Source: Curtobacterium sp. MMLR14_010
Lineage (GTDB): Bacteria; Actinomycetota; Actinomycetes; Actinomycetales; Microbacteriaceae
Assembly (NCBI RefSeq): GCF_001865015.1
Contig: NZ_MJGV01000046.1
Span: 191,304 to 255,303 of the forward strand
Reading direction: 5' to 3'
Length of the DNA stretch: 64,000 nt
Numbering within the stretch: position 1 is the first letter of the stretch; each line of letters starts with the position of its first letter. The position numbers and the translations under genes are program-made. The notes under the pieces are model-generated. The model had not been told where the DNA came from and did not search any database. It saw only the letters and a program-made list of their open reading frames with translations. This document shows positions 53,903 through 62,314 of this stretch, piece after piece.

Positions 53903-54624
53903 GCGCGGTCACGGCCGGGAGGCTCGGAGAGACACTCGCAGGTCGGGTCGCGGTGGTCACCGGTGCAGCCCAGGGCATCGGGTCCGGCATCGCGGACCGG
54001 CTCGCCGCCGACGGCGCCGTCGTGCACCGCGTGGACCGGGACGACGTCGACCTCAGCGACACCGCGGCGACCGACGCCTGGTTCGCCACGCTCGGACCCG
54101 TCGACGTCCTGGTGAACGTGGCCGGTGGCGTGGTCGGGCAGACGCACACCCCGATCGACGAGCTCTCGGACGAGGCCTGGGACGCCGTCCTGCACGCCAA
54201 CCTCACGACCACGCGGAACTGCACGCGCGCCGCCGTGCGCAGCATGAAGCCGCGCGGGTGGGGTCGGATCGTGATGATCGCCTCCGGTGCCGGGCGCAGC
54301 GTCAGCCTGACCGGGATCCAGGCGTACACCGCGGCCAAGGCGGCCCAGATCGGCTTCACCCGGCAGATGGCGCACGAGCTCGGCCAGTACGGCATCACCG
54401 CGAACTGCATCGCCCCCGGCTTCGTGCTCTCGAACCCGACGACGCAGGCGCAGTGGGACTCCTACGGGCCCGAGGGCCAGCGCGCCCTGGTCGAGCGGAT
54501 CGCGGTGCGCCGGACCGGCACCCCCGAGGACATCGCCCGCGCGGTGTCGTTCTTCGTCGCGCCGGACGCCGGCTGGGTGAGCGGGCAGACGCTCTCCGTC
54601 GACGGCGGCCACTCGCTCTTCTGA
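53899..54624 (+). CDS. short-chain dehydrogenase/reductase
   Basis: The 241-residue SDR has TGAAQGIGSGIA near residue 20, VLVNVAGGVVG near 73, Ser in MIASGAG near 130 and YTAAKAA near 145, with a typical C-terminal GQTLSVDGGHS. Asp-Arg after the second strand (VDRDD) suggests NAD(H). The GTG overlaps the regulator stop. Its role in the peptide locus is unknown; oxidation of a hydroxy acid released from the imported substrate is one possibility. Confidence 0.92.
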   Translation: MSAVTAGRLGETLAGRVAVVTGAAQGIGSGIADRLAADGAVVHRVDRDDVDLSDTAATDAWFATLGPVDVLVNVAGGVVGQTHTPIDELSDEAWDAVLHANLTTTRNCTRAAVRSMKPRGWGRIVMIASGAGRSVSLTGIQAYTAAKAAQIGFTRQMAHELGQYGITANCIAPGFVLSNPTTQAQWDSYGPEGQRALVERIAVRRTGTPEDIARAVSFFVAPDAGWVSGQTLSVDGGHSLF

Positions 54625-54656
54625 GTCGGCTCCGTGAGCCTCCAGTCCGTCTTGTC

Positions 54657-54749
54657 CCTGTTCCTGTCCGTCCCTGCTCCTGTCCGTCCCTGTTCCTGTC
54701 CGTCCCTGTTCCTGTCCGTCCCTGTTCCTGTCCGTCCCTGCTCCTGTCC
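54657..54749 (+). repeat. 16-bp minisatellite upstream of DUF885 gene
   Basis: Nearly six tandem copies of the pyrimidine-rich unit CCTGTTCCTGTCCGTC (one base varies, T/C at position 5) fill the SDR-DUF885 gap and end just before the ribosome-binding site. There are no spacers, so it is not a CRISPR array. A partial right arm of the palindrome family (GAGCCTCCAGTCCGTC) precedes it. Confidence 0.9.
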
Positions 54750-54761
54750 TCTGGAGGACCC

Positions 54762-56465
54762 TTGACCACCGACTCGGCCACCCGACTGCACGCCCTCGGC
54801 GAGCGGTACTTCGTCGCGCAGCACACGTACGACCCGTACAACGCGACCCTGCTCGGGATCACGGAGTTCGACCACCTGCCGGGGGACCCGTCGCGCGCCG
54901 CCAGCGAGCGCGCGGCTGCCGAGCTCGACACCGTGGCGCAGGAGGCAGCAGCGCTGCCGGAGGAGGACCTCGACGACGCCGGGCGCACGGACCGCGACGT
55001 GCTCGTCGCGCTGGCCCGCGGCGCGGCGGACGACGCCCGGCACGCGCTCTGGGCGGCGAACGCCTCGGCCAAGGGCTACGTCAGCCGGCAGGGCCTCGTG
55101 TTCCAGGCCGTGCCCGCGATGACGGTCCCGGACCGTGCCGCAGCGGCCCGGTACACGTCCCGGCTCGCCGGTCTCGGTGCGATGTTCGTCGCGCTGGGGG
55201 AGCGGTACGCCGACGAAGCCGCCGCCGGCCGGGTCCCGACGCGGATGGGCGTCCTGCACGCCGTGGAGCAGCTCGAGGGCTACCTGGCGCTGCCACTCGC
55301 GGAGGACCCGCTGCTGGAGCCCGCCCACACCGCGACGGTGGCCGAGGCGTCGTCGCTGGTCGCACAGTCGGAGGACCTCGTCGCGCAGTCCGTCCGCCCC
55401 GGGATGGCCGCACTCGCCGAGGCACTGCGCGCACTGCTGCCGGTGGCCCGTGACGACGAGCACGTCGGCATCAGCGAGGTGCCCGGGGGGACCGAGGGCT
55501 ACGTCGCCGCGGTCGCCCGGCACACCACGACCGACCTGACCCCGGACGAGGTGCACCGGATCGGGCTCGAGGAGCTCGAGGGCATCCGCGCCGAGGCCGC
55601 CGAGATCGGGGACCGGTTGTTCGGGCTGCGGGACTTCACCGCCATCGCCACACGACTCCGCGACGACCCGGCGCTCCGGTTCCGCTCGAGCGACGAGATC
55701 CTGGCCGTGGCGCACGACGCCCTCGCCCGCGCGGAGGCCGTGCGCGACCAGTACTTCCCCGCCGACGACATCACGGACTGCGCGATCGAACCGATCAACG
55801 AGGTCGACGCCGCGTCGAGTGCGCTCGGGTTCTACCGTCCGCCCGCCGTCGACGGCAGCCGCCCTGGCACCTTCTGCATCAACGCCAGCGCGCCCGAGAC
55901 GCACTACCGCTACGAGTACGAGGCCCTGACGTTCCACGAGTCGGTCCCCGGCCACCACATGCAGCTCGCGATGGCGCAGCGGCTGGACATCCCGCGCTAC
56001 CGGCGGCACCTCGACGTCGAGGCCTGCAGCTTCAACGAGGGCTGGGGGCTGTACTCCGAGCAGTTCGCGGACGACGCCGGCCTGTACTCCGACGACCTGT
56101 CGCGGCTCGGGATGCTCTCGATGCGGGCCGTCCGGGCCTGCCGCCTGGTCGTCGACACCGGCATGCACGCGTTCGGCTGGTCCCGGGAACGCGCCGTGCA
56201 GTTCATGCTCGACAACACCGCGACGACGGACGAACACGTCAGGAGCGAAGTCGACCGCTACATCGCCTGGCCCGGACAGGCGCTGGCGTACATGATCGGC
56301 CGACGCGAGATCCTCCGGCTCCGCACCGGCGCGCAAGCGGCCCTCGGCGACGCGTTCTCGATCCGGGACTTCCACGCGACCGTGCTCGGCAACGGCGCGG
56401 TCCCGCTGACCGTCCTCGCCGACGCCGTCACCCGCTGGCAGCAGCGGGCGCTCACCGCCGCCTGA
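54762..56465 (+). CDS. DUF885 family protein (probable zinc peptidase)
   Basis: The 567-residue protein belongs to DUF885. The thermolysin-like motif appears as TFHESVPGHHMQLA near residue 390 (HExxxGHH), with further conserved EGWGLYSEQ near 425 and DxGMHAFGWS near 465. It is probably a cytoplasmic metallopeptidase. TTG 54762 with GGAGGA upstream is preferred, since the frame before it is the minisatellite. It sits in the peptide operon and could complete breakdown of imported peptides. Confidence 0.9.
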   Translation: MTTDSATRLHALGERYFVAQHTYDPYNATLLGITEFDHLPGDPSRAASERAAAELDTVAQEAAALPEEDLDDAGRTDRDVLVALARGAADDARHALWAANASAKGYVSRQGLVFQAVPAMTVPDRAAAARYTSRLAGLGAMFVALGERYADEAAAGRVPTRMGVLHAVEQLEGYLALPLAEDPLLEPAHTATVAEASSLVAQSEDLVAQSVRPGMAALAEALRALLPVARDDEHVGISEVPGGTEGYVAAVARHTTTDLTPDEVHRIGLEELEGIRAEAAEIGDRLFGLRDFTAIATRLRDDPALRFRSSDEILAVAHDALARAEAVRDQYFPADDITDCAIEPINEVDAASSALGFYRPPAVDGSRPGTFCINASAPETHYRYEYEALTFHESVPGHHMQLAMAQRLDIPRYRRHLDVEACSFNEGWGLYSEQFADDAGLYSDDLSRLGMLSMRAVRACRLVVDTGMHAFGWSRERAVQFMLDNTATTDEHVRSEVDRYIAWPGQALAYMIGRREILRLRTGAQAALGDAFSIRDFHATVLGNGAVPLTVLADAVTRWQQRALTAA

Positions 56466-56506
56466 CCTGCCTGCCCTGCACCCGCACCACCTCGAGAGGA
56501 CCCCCC

Positions 56507-57499
56507 GTGGACATCACGATCATCGGCGCCGGCGCGATCGGCGGCACCATCGGCGCACACATGGCCCGCGCCGGGCACGGCGTGCTGCTGTGCGACGCGG
56601 ACGCCGACCACGTCGCCGCGATCAACGCCGACGGACTGCACATCGAGGGCCCCGTCGAGGACTTCACGGTCCGCGTGGACGCCGTCACGCCCGAGGAGCT
56701 GCCCTCGCGGGTCGGCCCGGGCGGCGTCGGGGCAGCGGTCGTCGCGGTGAAGAGCCTGCACACCGCGTCCGCCGCCCGGGTGCTCGCCGAGGTGCTCGCC
56801 CCGGACGGGTACGTGCTCACCACGCAGAACGGGCTGACCGCCGACACGCTGTCCGAGGTGGTCGGTGCCGAGCGCGTGGTGTCGAGCTTCATCAACGTCG
56901 GGGCGGACTACCTCGAGCCGGGCCGGATCCTGCAGGGCAACATCGCCGCGTTCCGGATCGGCGAACTCGCCGGGGGAGCGATCACCCCGCGCGTGGGCCT
57001 CCTCGCGGACGCGATGCCGTACGCGCTGCCGACGGAGAACGTCCTCGGGTACCTGTGGGGCAAGGAGGCCTACGGCGCGATGCTCTGGGCCGGGGCGGTC
57101 TCGGACCTGACCATCGCCGACTCGCTCTCGCTGCCGGAGTACCGCGACCTGATGATCGCCGTCGCGCAAGAGGCGATCGACCAGGCACCCGTCCAGGTCG
57201 AGTCCTTCGACGGCTTCGTGCCGGACGACCTGCCCGGGTCGCTCGACCGCCTCGCCGCGTTCAACCGCCGCAGCGCCAAGGCCCGGTCCGGGATCTGGCG
57301 CGACCTCATGGTGCGCAAGCGGAAGACCGAGGTCGACGAGGTGCACAAGGACATCCAGGGACCGGTGTTCGACCGCATCGTCGCCATGGTCCACGATGTC
57401 GAGGAGGGCCGCCGCACGTGCGAGCGCGCGAACCTCGACGAGCTCGCCGCCTTCGTCCGCGACCTCCCCACGCCCGTCAGCGCCGACGCCGGCCGCTGA
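56507..57499 (+). CDS. ketopantoate reductase-like (ApbA/PanE family) oxidoreductase
   Basis: The 330-residue protein has the N-terminal Rossmann motif TIIGAGAIGGTIGAHMARAGH, AVVAVKSLHT and TTQNGLTADTL near residues 80-105, and a C-terminal helical domain with conserved KxxxN-like AFNRRSAKARSGIWRD. True PanE makes pantoate, but this operon context suggests reduction of another 2-keto acid. GAGAGGA precedes the GTG. Confidence 0.87.
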   Translation: MDITIIGAGAIGGTIGAHMARAGHGVLLCDADADHVAAINADGLHIEGPVEDFTVRVDAVTPEELPSRVGPGGVGAAVVAVKSLHTASAARVLAEVLAPDGYVLTTQNGLTADTLSEVVGAERVVSSFINVGADYLEPGRILQGNIAAFRIGELAGGAITPRVGLLADAMPYALPTENVLGYLWGKEAYGAMLWAGAVSDLTIADSLSLPEYRDLMIAVAQEAIDQAPVQVESFDGFVPDDLPGSLDRLAAFNRRSAKARSGIWRDLMVRKRKTEVDEVHKDIQGPVFDRIVAMVHDVEEGRRTCERANLDELAAFVRDLPTPVSADAGR

Positions 57500-57527
57500 C
57501 CGACCCCGTCTGAACTGGAGCCCTCCC

Positions 57528-58574
57528 ATGCGCGCAGCCCTCTACCAGGCCGCCGGCCACGTCACCGTCGAGGACGTCCCCGACGCCGCCCTGCACGAGC
57601 CCACGGACGCGGTCGTCCGCGTCGTGCGGTCCTGCGTGTGCGGGTCCGACCTCTGGTCGTGGCGCGGGGTGACCCAGCGCGAGCCTGGGTCGCGCCTCGG
57701 CCACGAGTTCATCGGCGTCGTCGAGGAGGTCGGGCCCGACGTCCACACCGTCGCGGTGGGGGACCTCGTCGTCGCCCCGTTCCAGTGGTCCGACGGCACC
57801 TGCCCGGCCTGCCTCGACGGCATCAACACGCGGTGCGAGCACGGCGGGACGTTCGGCGCGCCCGGCGCCGACGGGGGACAGGGGGAGGCCGTCCGGGTGC
57901 CCCTGGCCGACGGCACGCTCGTTGTCGTACCCGGTGGCCTCGCGGGTGTCGACGAGCACCTGCTCCCGTCCCTGCTCGCGCTGAGCGACGTCGCGGGCAC
58001 CGGCCTGCACGGTGCCGTCCTCGCCGACGTCACCGAGGGCTCGACCGTCGCGGTGATCGGTGACGGCGCCGTCGGGCTCGCCGCAGTCCTCGGCGCCCGG
58101 TCCGTCCTCGGCGCCGAGCGGGTCATCCTCATGAGCAGCCACGAGGACCGCGCGGCGATCGGTCGTACGTACGGCGCCACCGACGTCGTGAGCGTCCGCG
58201 GGGACGACGCCGTCGCGGCCGTCCGCGAGATGACCGGGGGACTCGGGGTCCGCCACGTCGTCGAGGCCGTCGGGACACCGGAGTCCTGGGCGACGGCGAT
58301 CGGCATGGCCCGGGTCGGCGGCACGATCGGCGCAGTCGGTGTCCCGCACACCAGTCCACAGCTCGGGATCTTCCAGCCGTTCGTGCAGCACCTGACCCTG
58401 CGCTTCGGGCTCGCACCGGTGCGCCGGTACCTGCCCGACCTCGTCGCGCGCACGATGGCCGGGAAGTACGACGCCGGATCGGTGTTCGACCTGACGCTGC
58501 CGCTCGCAGACGTCGCCGAGGGCTACCGCGCGATGGACGAACGACGCAGCATCAAGGCGATGCTCGCGGGCTGA
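57528..58574 (+). CDS. zinc-dependent alcohol dehydrogenase family protein
   Basis: The 348-residue MDR enzyme has SCVCGSDLWSW and LGHEFIG (catalytic zinc) and CPACLDGINTRCEHGG. In this lobe the structural-zinc Cys set is incomplete (three Cys; the first is a Thr/Gly region, DGTCPAC). Rossmann motif VIGDGAVGLAAVLGA is near 175. It is the last gene of the peptide locus, 28 bases after the reductase. Confidence 0.88.
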   Translation: MRAALYQAAGHVTVEDVPDAALHEPTDAVVRVVRSCVCGSDLWSWRGVTQREPGSRLGHEFIGVVEEVGPDVHTVAVGDLVVAPFQWSDGTCPACLDGINTRCEHGGTFGAPGADGGQGEAVRVPLADGTLVVVPGGLAGVDEHLLPSLLALSDVAGTGLHGAVLADVTEGSTVAVIGDGAVGLAAVLGARSVLGAERVILMSSHEDRAAIGRTYGATDVVSVRGDDAVAAVREMTGGLGVRHVVEAVGTPESWATAIGMARVGGTIGAVGVPHTSPQLGIFQPFVQHLTLRFGLAPVRRYLPDLVARTMAGKYDAGSVFDLTLPLADVAEGYRAMDERRSIKAMLAG

Positions 58575-58622
58575 CGGTCAACCCCCAGTTCGCGATTTCC
58601 GCCCGGGCGGGGGAGGTGCAAC

Positions 58623-58643
58623 GGTGTGAAGGACTCGTTCACC
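58623..58643. promoter_or_regulatory. candidate operator upstream of BLUF-TetR gene
   Basis: The imperfect dyad GGTGTGAA-N7-TTCACC lies 20 bases before the ATG at 58663, the only dyad in the 88-base gap. Autoregulation is typical of TetR proteins, but this site is only a candidate. Confidence 0.3.
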
Positions 58644-58662
58644 GACTGATCAGGGGATCCAG

Positions 58663-59718
58663 ATGCGGGCAGTCGTATTCGCGATGGTGCCGTCGACGCC
58701 GTGGACGGACGGAGCGTTCGCAGTGCTCCTCGCCGCACTGCGGGAAGGCAACGCCGCGGTCGACGTCACCGGGGTCCTGACCCGGCACCAGGACCGAGCC
58801 GTCGGCGTGGTCGAGGGCGATGACGACGACGTGTCCGACCGTCTGGCGCAGCTGCAGGCGGATCCACGGTACGGCGCCGTCCGTGTGCTGTCCTCGGAGA
58901 CCTCCCGACGCCGGGTCTTCCCCGAGTGGGCGGCGGCGTACCAGCAGGCCGACCCGCTCCTGCACGGCGACGAGGACGTGGCCGTTCTGCTCACCGCACC
59001 GCTCGACGCCGACCCGGTGCTCCTGGCTCGTCGCGGGGAAGCGCTGCTGAGCTGGTTCCGAGCGCACCCGAGAGCACCCCTGTCCGCCCAGCACCATACC
59101 GACAGCACCTCCGAGCCGGTGCGCGTCGTGAACGTCGCCATCGAGGTGCTGCACGAGACCGGCATCGAGGACTGCTCCCTGGAGCTCGTCGCCGACGTCG
59201 CCAGCATCAGCCTCGACGAACTCGTCGTGCTGTTCCCGACCCGCCCCGACCTCGTGCGCGCCATGATCGAACGGTGGGCGGGAGCCCTGTCCGGCCCGCT
59301 GCTGCCGATCGCCGCGGAACTCGGTGCCGTCGCCTACCTCCGGGCCCTCGTCCGGGCGCACGCGGAACAGCCGGCCCTGATGCGGCTCGTCGCGAGCACG
59401 CTCAGCACGAGCACCAGCTCGACCCAGCCCGGCGGGGAGTACTTCCGGGCGATGTACTCGGGCTTCAAGGCCGTCATCCGCGACGCGCTCGAGGACGACG
59501 TGCGAGCCGGTCGGGAGCCGGCGACGATGGACGCCGAGCGCGGGGCGCAGCAGCTCCTGGCCCTGTTCGACGGCCTCCGTGTCCAGGCGCTCCTCGAACC
59601 GGGACTCGACATGGTCGACGCGTTCGACCGCGCCACCGCACGAACCCGACGCGGCTGGTCCGAGCCGTACGAGCAGCACGACCCCTTCCGACAGCTGACC
59701 GCGGGCGTACGCCCATGA
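58663..59718 (+). CDS. BLUF-like domain fused to TetR-type regulator
   Basis: The 351-residue protein is a fusion. Residues 1-95 align without large gaps to BLUF blue-light domains: N30 in REGNAAVDVTGVL, VVEG at 49-52, ADPRY at 66-70 and W89 in RVFPEW. But the photoactive Tyr position is A7 and the Gln position is G48, so normal flavin photochemistry is not expected. Residues 153-200 form a TetR helix-turn-helix (CSLELVADVASISLDELVVLFPTR), followed by a TetR ligand/dimer domain homologous to that of the next gene. Overlap of four bases couples them. Confidence 0.75.
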   Translation: MRAVVFAMVPSTPWTDGAFAVLLAALREGNAAVDVTGVLTRHQDRAVGVVEGDDDDVSDRLAQLQADPRYGAVRVLSSETSRRRVFPEWAAAYQQADPLLHGDEDVAVLLTAPLDADPVLLARRGEALLSWFRAHPRAPLSAQHHTDSTSEPVRVVNVAIEVLHETGIEDCSLELVADVASISLDELVVLFPTRPDLVRAMIERWAGALSGPLLPIAAELGAVAYLRALVRAHAEQPALMRLVASTLSTSTSSTQPGGEYFRAMYSGFKAVIRDALEDDVRAGREPATMDAERGAQQLLALFDGLRVQALLEPGLDMVDAFDRATARTRRGWSEPYEQHDPFRQLTAGVRP

Positions 59719-60332
59719 GCGACAGCGGATCGACCACCCTGGCGGGGGAGCAGGCGGAACGTGGGCGTGTCATCGCCGGCGCCGTCCAGGCCGCGCGGCG
59801 GGACGGCTTCGACACCATCGACTACTTCGTCGTCGCGCGTGCGGCGAACGTCGAGGTGTGGATGGTCAAGAAGCTCTTCCCCACCTGGGACTCGCTCGTC
59901 GTCGCCGCCGCTTCGCACTGGATCGAAGCCGGTCGCCGCCAGTCGCTCGTCATCGCCGAGACGAAGGGCGCCGTGCAGTACCTCCGGCACCTGCTCCGGC
60001 TCGGACAACTCGACCCGGCGATGATGCGCGCGCGCATCCACCTGATGAGCACGGCCTGCAGCGCACCCGACTCCGACGCCGGGTGGTACCGGGAGCAGTA
60101 CGCGCAGTTGTTGCAGGACACGACGCTGTTCCTCACGCGCGACATGGTCACCGGCCGCGAGCCGCGGTCGATGGCTCCGCGGCACGCGGCGAAGCAGCTC
60201 GTCGCGCTGTACGACGGGCTGCAGCTGCAGTACCTGCTCACGGTCGAGCCGGACCTGCTCGGGACCTGGGACCGTGCGGTCGCTCGCATGCGGAGTGGCT
60301 GGAGCGACGAGTATGCGTCCCCCGCGGAGTGA
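59715..60332 (+). CDS. TetR family regulator, paralogue of the preceding TetR domain
   Basis: The 205-residue protein has an N-terminal helix-turn-helix (AGAVQAARRDGFDTIDYFVVARAANVEVWMVKKLFPTWDSL). Its C-terminal domain closely parallels the upstream gene: GREPRSMAPRHAAKQLVALYDGLQLQYLL here against GREPATMDAERGAQQLLALFDGLRVQALL there, and both then have RSGW/RRGW. The pair looks like a tandem duplication, one copy of which gained a BLUF-like domain. Heterodimer formation is possible. Confidence 0.85.
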   Translation: MSDSGSTTLAGEQAERGRVIAGAVQAARRDGFDTIDYFVVARAANVEVWMVKKLFPTWDSLVVAAASHWIEAGRRQSLVIAETKGAVQYLRHLLRLGQLDPAMMRARIHLMSTACSAPDSDAGWYREQYAQLLQDTTLFLTRDMVTGREPRSMAPRHAAKQLVALYDGLQLQYLLTVEPDLLGTWDRAVARMRSGWSDEYASPAE

Positions 60333-60537
60333 GCCCTGCCGCAGCAGTCCCCGTGCCCCGATGTCGCACGCATGTTGTCGTCGAGCGATCGGGACATCCT
60401 GCGCGGCCGGGGTCATCATGACTGCCACCATCGCCGAGGCCGTCACGATTCCTGCATCCTCGTGACCCCTCCGTCGTCAGCCTGGGACTCACGCACCTGT
60501 CCCGCGGACCCATCCGCTCCCGAGCGCGGTTTCTCGG

Positions 60538-60876
60538 TCAGGCGCAGACTGCGATGAACGCGCAGCTGTCGCCCGCGGCTCGGATCGACCGGGTGGCTTC
60601 CGGCGTGACCGCGGCCGCGGAGCCGGGGATGAGTTCGACCGCCGTCCCGTCGATGACGAGCCACCCGGAGCCGCGGACGAGGACGTACGCATCCTCGACG
60701 CCGTCGATGCGGTGATCATGCGGCACAGTCTCGGCACCGGCCGGGAGATCGACGTGGTACAGCCCGAACGCCTTGACGCCGAGCGCCGCGTTCAGGCGCC
60801 GGTCCCATGGGCTGGAAGCGGGATGGGACGCAGCGGACGGCGGTACGTCGGAGACCTTGATGACGGAGTAGCCCAT
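60538..60876 (-). CDS. cupin domain protein
   Basis: The 112-residue single-domain cupin has the first motif ETVPHDHRIDGVEDAYVLVRGSG (metal-type His-x-His and Glu) near residue 47-70 and a second motif around PEATRSIRAAGDSC. The function is unknown; such proteins bind small ligands or act as oxygenases or isomerases. A weak TACAAG box lies six bases before the ATG. The gap 60333-60537 shows no gene. Confidence 0.8.
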   Translation of the reverse strand: MGYSVIKVSDVPPSAASHPASSPWDRRLNAALGVKAFGLYHVDLPAGAETVPHDHRIDGVEDAYVLVRGSGWLVIDGTAVELIPGSAAAVTPEATRSIRAAGDSCAFIAVCA

Positions 60877-60920
60877 GTGTCGCTTGTACCAGTGGCGCGC
60901 TCCGCGGCGGCGGTTCCCGG

Positions 60921-61421
60921 TCAGCCGATGGAGGATCGGCTACCGGACGGACTTCCGCTGGCCAAGGCTTCCGGTCCAGGCCGCAACCAGTTCCGGAGGC
61001 TGGTCAGGGCGAGGGCCCGGTCGTCTGCCCCGAAGGCTCGGTCCTCACGGAACAGCAGGAAGACCTCGCGCTGTGTACTTCCCCAAGAGTCTCGCCGTTC
61101 AATCACCGCGGCTGCAGGGAAACCGACGATGTTGCTCTTCGCGATCCTGCGTGTGGTCAACACGTCTCGAAGGATGAGCGCGTCGGGAGTCAGTACGTAC
61201 GCCGCGCGCACTGCCCGAGCCGAAGCCACAACCGCAACAACTGCCACGACGCTGGCAAGGACGCTTTGCAGTGGTCGATGTGGTTGGTAGCTCGCGGCGA
61301 ACACGGCGGCCGCCCCCACGACTCCGAGGAGGCCGGAGACCAGAGCTCGCACGGCGAGTGGGGCCGGGATCGTCGTTCTGGAAGTCACCGCACTAGCTTG
61401 CACCGTCAGCCGATCGTCCAT
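60921..61421 (-). CDS. membrane protein with PH-like domain
   Basis: The 166-residue protein has two membrane helices (residues 25-44 and 54-72) followed by a PH-like beta domain (YVLTPDALILRDVLTTRRIAKSNIVGF). This is the layout of small actinobacterial PH-domain membrane proteins, some required for septum or envelope functions. GC content is lower than in flanking genes. No partner is adjacent. Confidence 0.7.
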   Translation of the reverse strand: MDDRLTVQASAVTSRTTIPAPLAVRALVSGLLGVVGAAAVFAASYQPHRPLQSVLASVVAVVAVVASARAVRAAYVLTPDALILRDVLTTRRIAKSNIVGFPAAAVIERRDSWGSTQREVFLLFREDRAFGADDRALALTSLRNWLRPGPEALASGSPSGSRSSIG

Positions 61422-61600
61422 CGAGACCGTCCAGTGGGGGTTGCCCCGGCCGACGTTTGCTGTCAGTGGGAAGGAGTGAGGAGCCGGGAGATCACGTCTT
61501 GTGCGTTGTCCGCGGTCTTATCGACGAGGTCGAGTTCTGCAAACGCTGAAACCGCAACGACCAGCTGAACCCGAGATCGGCCGTCGGGACGGTGTTCTCG

Positions 61601-61606
61601 TAGTGT
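61601..61606 (+). promoter_or_regulatory. -10 box TAGTGT, leaderless start of nucleotidyltransferase-like gene
   Basis: TAGTGT, six bases (GCGGGG), then the ATG at 61613. 61422-61600 shows nothing else. Confidence 0.55.
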
Positions 61607-61612
61607 GCGGGG

Positions 61613-62242
61613 ATGCAGTGGCAGCAGGCGCTCCTCGATCAGCTCGGTGATGCGAGCCCGGCAGTGTGTGCGGTGCGGCCGTATGGTTCCGTCCTCACAC
61701 CCTTGGAACTTGATCGGTGGAGCGACCTCGACGCGGAGGTCGACCTCTCCGCCGACGTCGAGGCCCGAACGCTCCTCGGGGCGGAGCTCTGGGCGTGGCA
61801 GAGCACCCTCGATGACGGTGTGCAGCGTGTCCGCGCAGTCCTCCGCGACGGCCGCCGCTGCGACCTTGCCGTGCGCGGCGCGACGCTCGTGCTTCCACGC
61901 CAGCCCGTCGACAACGCTGTGCGGTTCGACCTCGCCCTCGCGGCGACACGCTTCGGCCGTGGCGCGAACGTCATCGGACTGCATCTGACCCTCGGGGTGG
62001 TGCGCGAGGCCCTCGTGCACAGCATGGTTCTGGCTGATCGGCAGAGCGGCAGTGTGCATCACCGGTCGGGAGGGCCTACCGACGCCGTTGCCACGCGAGC
62101 ACTGACGCTGCTGGCCGCCGACCCGGCGCCGGCCATGACGATCCGAGCCGCGGAGTTCTATGCCGAGAGCCGCGCGCTGATCGACGCCGATTACGAACCG
62201 GACTGGAGTGGGCTGACCGCGATCGTCGCCCCACCCAGCTAG
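61613..62242 (+). CDS. nucleotidyltransferase-like protein (aminoglycoside/lincosamide type)
   Basis: The 209-residue protein has a minimal nucleotidyltransferase core: PYGSVLTPLELDRWSDLDAEVDL near residues 23-45 (G-S then D-x-D metal ligands), with a third acidic residue in GRRCDLAV near 85. A helical C-terminal domain follows. It resembles small streptomycin/lincosamide-type adenylyltransferases, but resistance activity is unproved. GC content is slightly lower than its surroundings, which suits a mobile or accessory gene. Confidence 0.65.
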   Translation: MQWQQALLDQLGDASPAVCAVRPYGSVLTPLELDRWSDLDAEVDLSADVEARTLLGAELWAWQSTLDDGVQRVRAVLRDGRRCDLAVRGATLVLPRQPVDNAVRFDLALAATRFGRGANVIGLHLTLGVVREALVHSMVLADRQSGSVHHRSGGPTDAVATRALTLLAADPAPAMTIRAAEFYAESRALIDADYEPDWSGLTAIVAPPS

Positions 62243-62302
62243 GTGTCGGCCGCCCGGTCACCCATCGGCTTTCGGGACGGCACCGGGCTCGGACGGATGC
62301 GG

Positions 62303-62308
62303 CATGAT
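62303..62308 (+). promoter_or_regulatory. -10-like box CATGAT before acyl-CoA synthetase
   Basis: CATGAT then six bases precede the GTG at 62315, the same arrangement as at 7769-7774. Confidence 0.35.
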
Positions 62309-62314
62309 CGGACG

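Noticed and set aside
54657-54749. CRISPR array
   Set aside because: The 16-bp copies are directly tandem with no spacers, and no cas genes are present.
58663-58950. Functional blue-light BLUF photoreceptor
   Set aside because: The photocycle Tyr and Gln are replaced by Ala and Gly, so the usual light response is not expected even though the fold seems kept.
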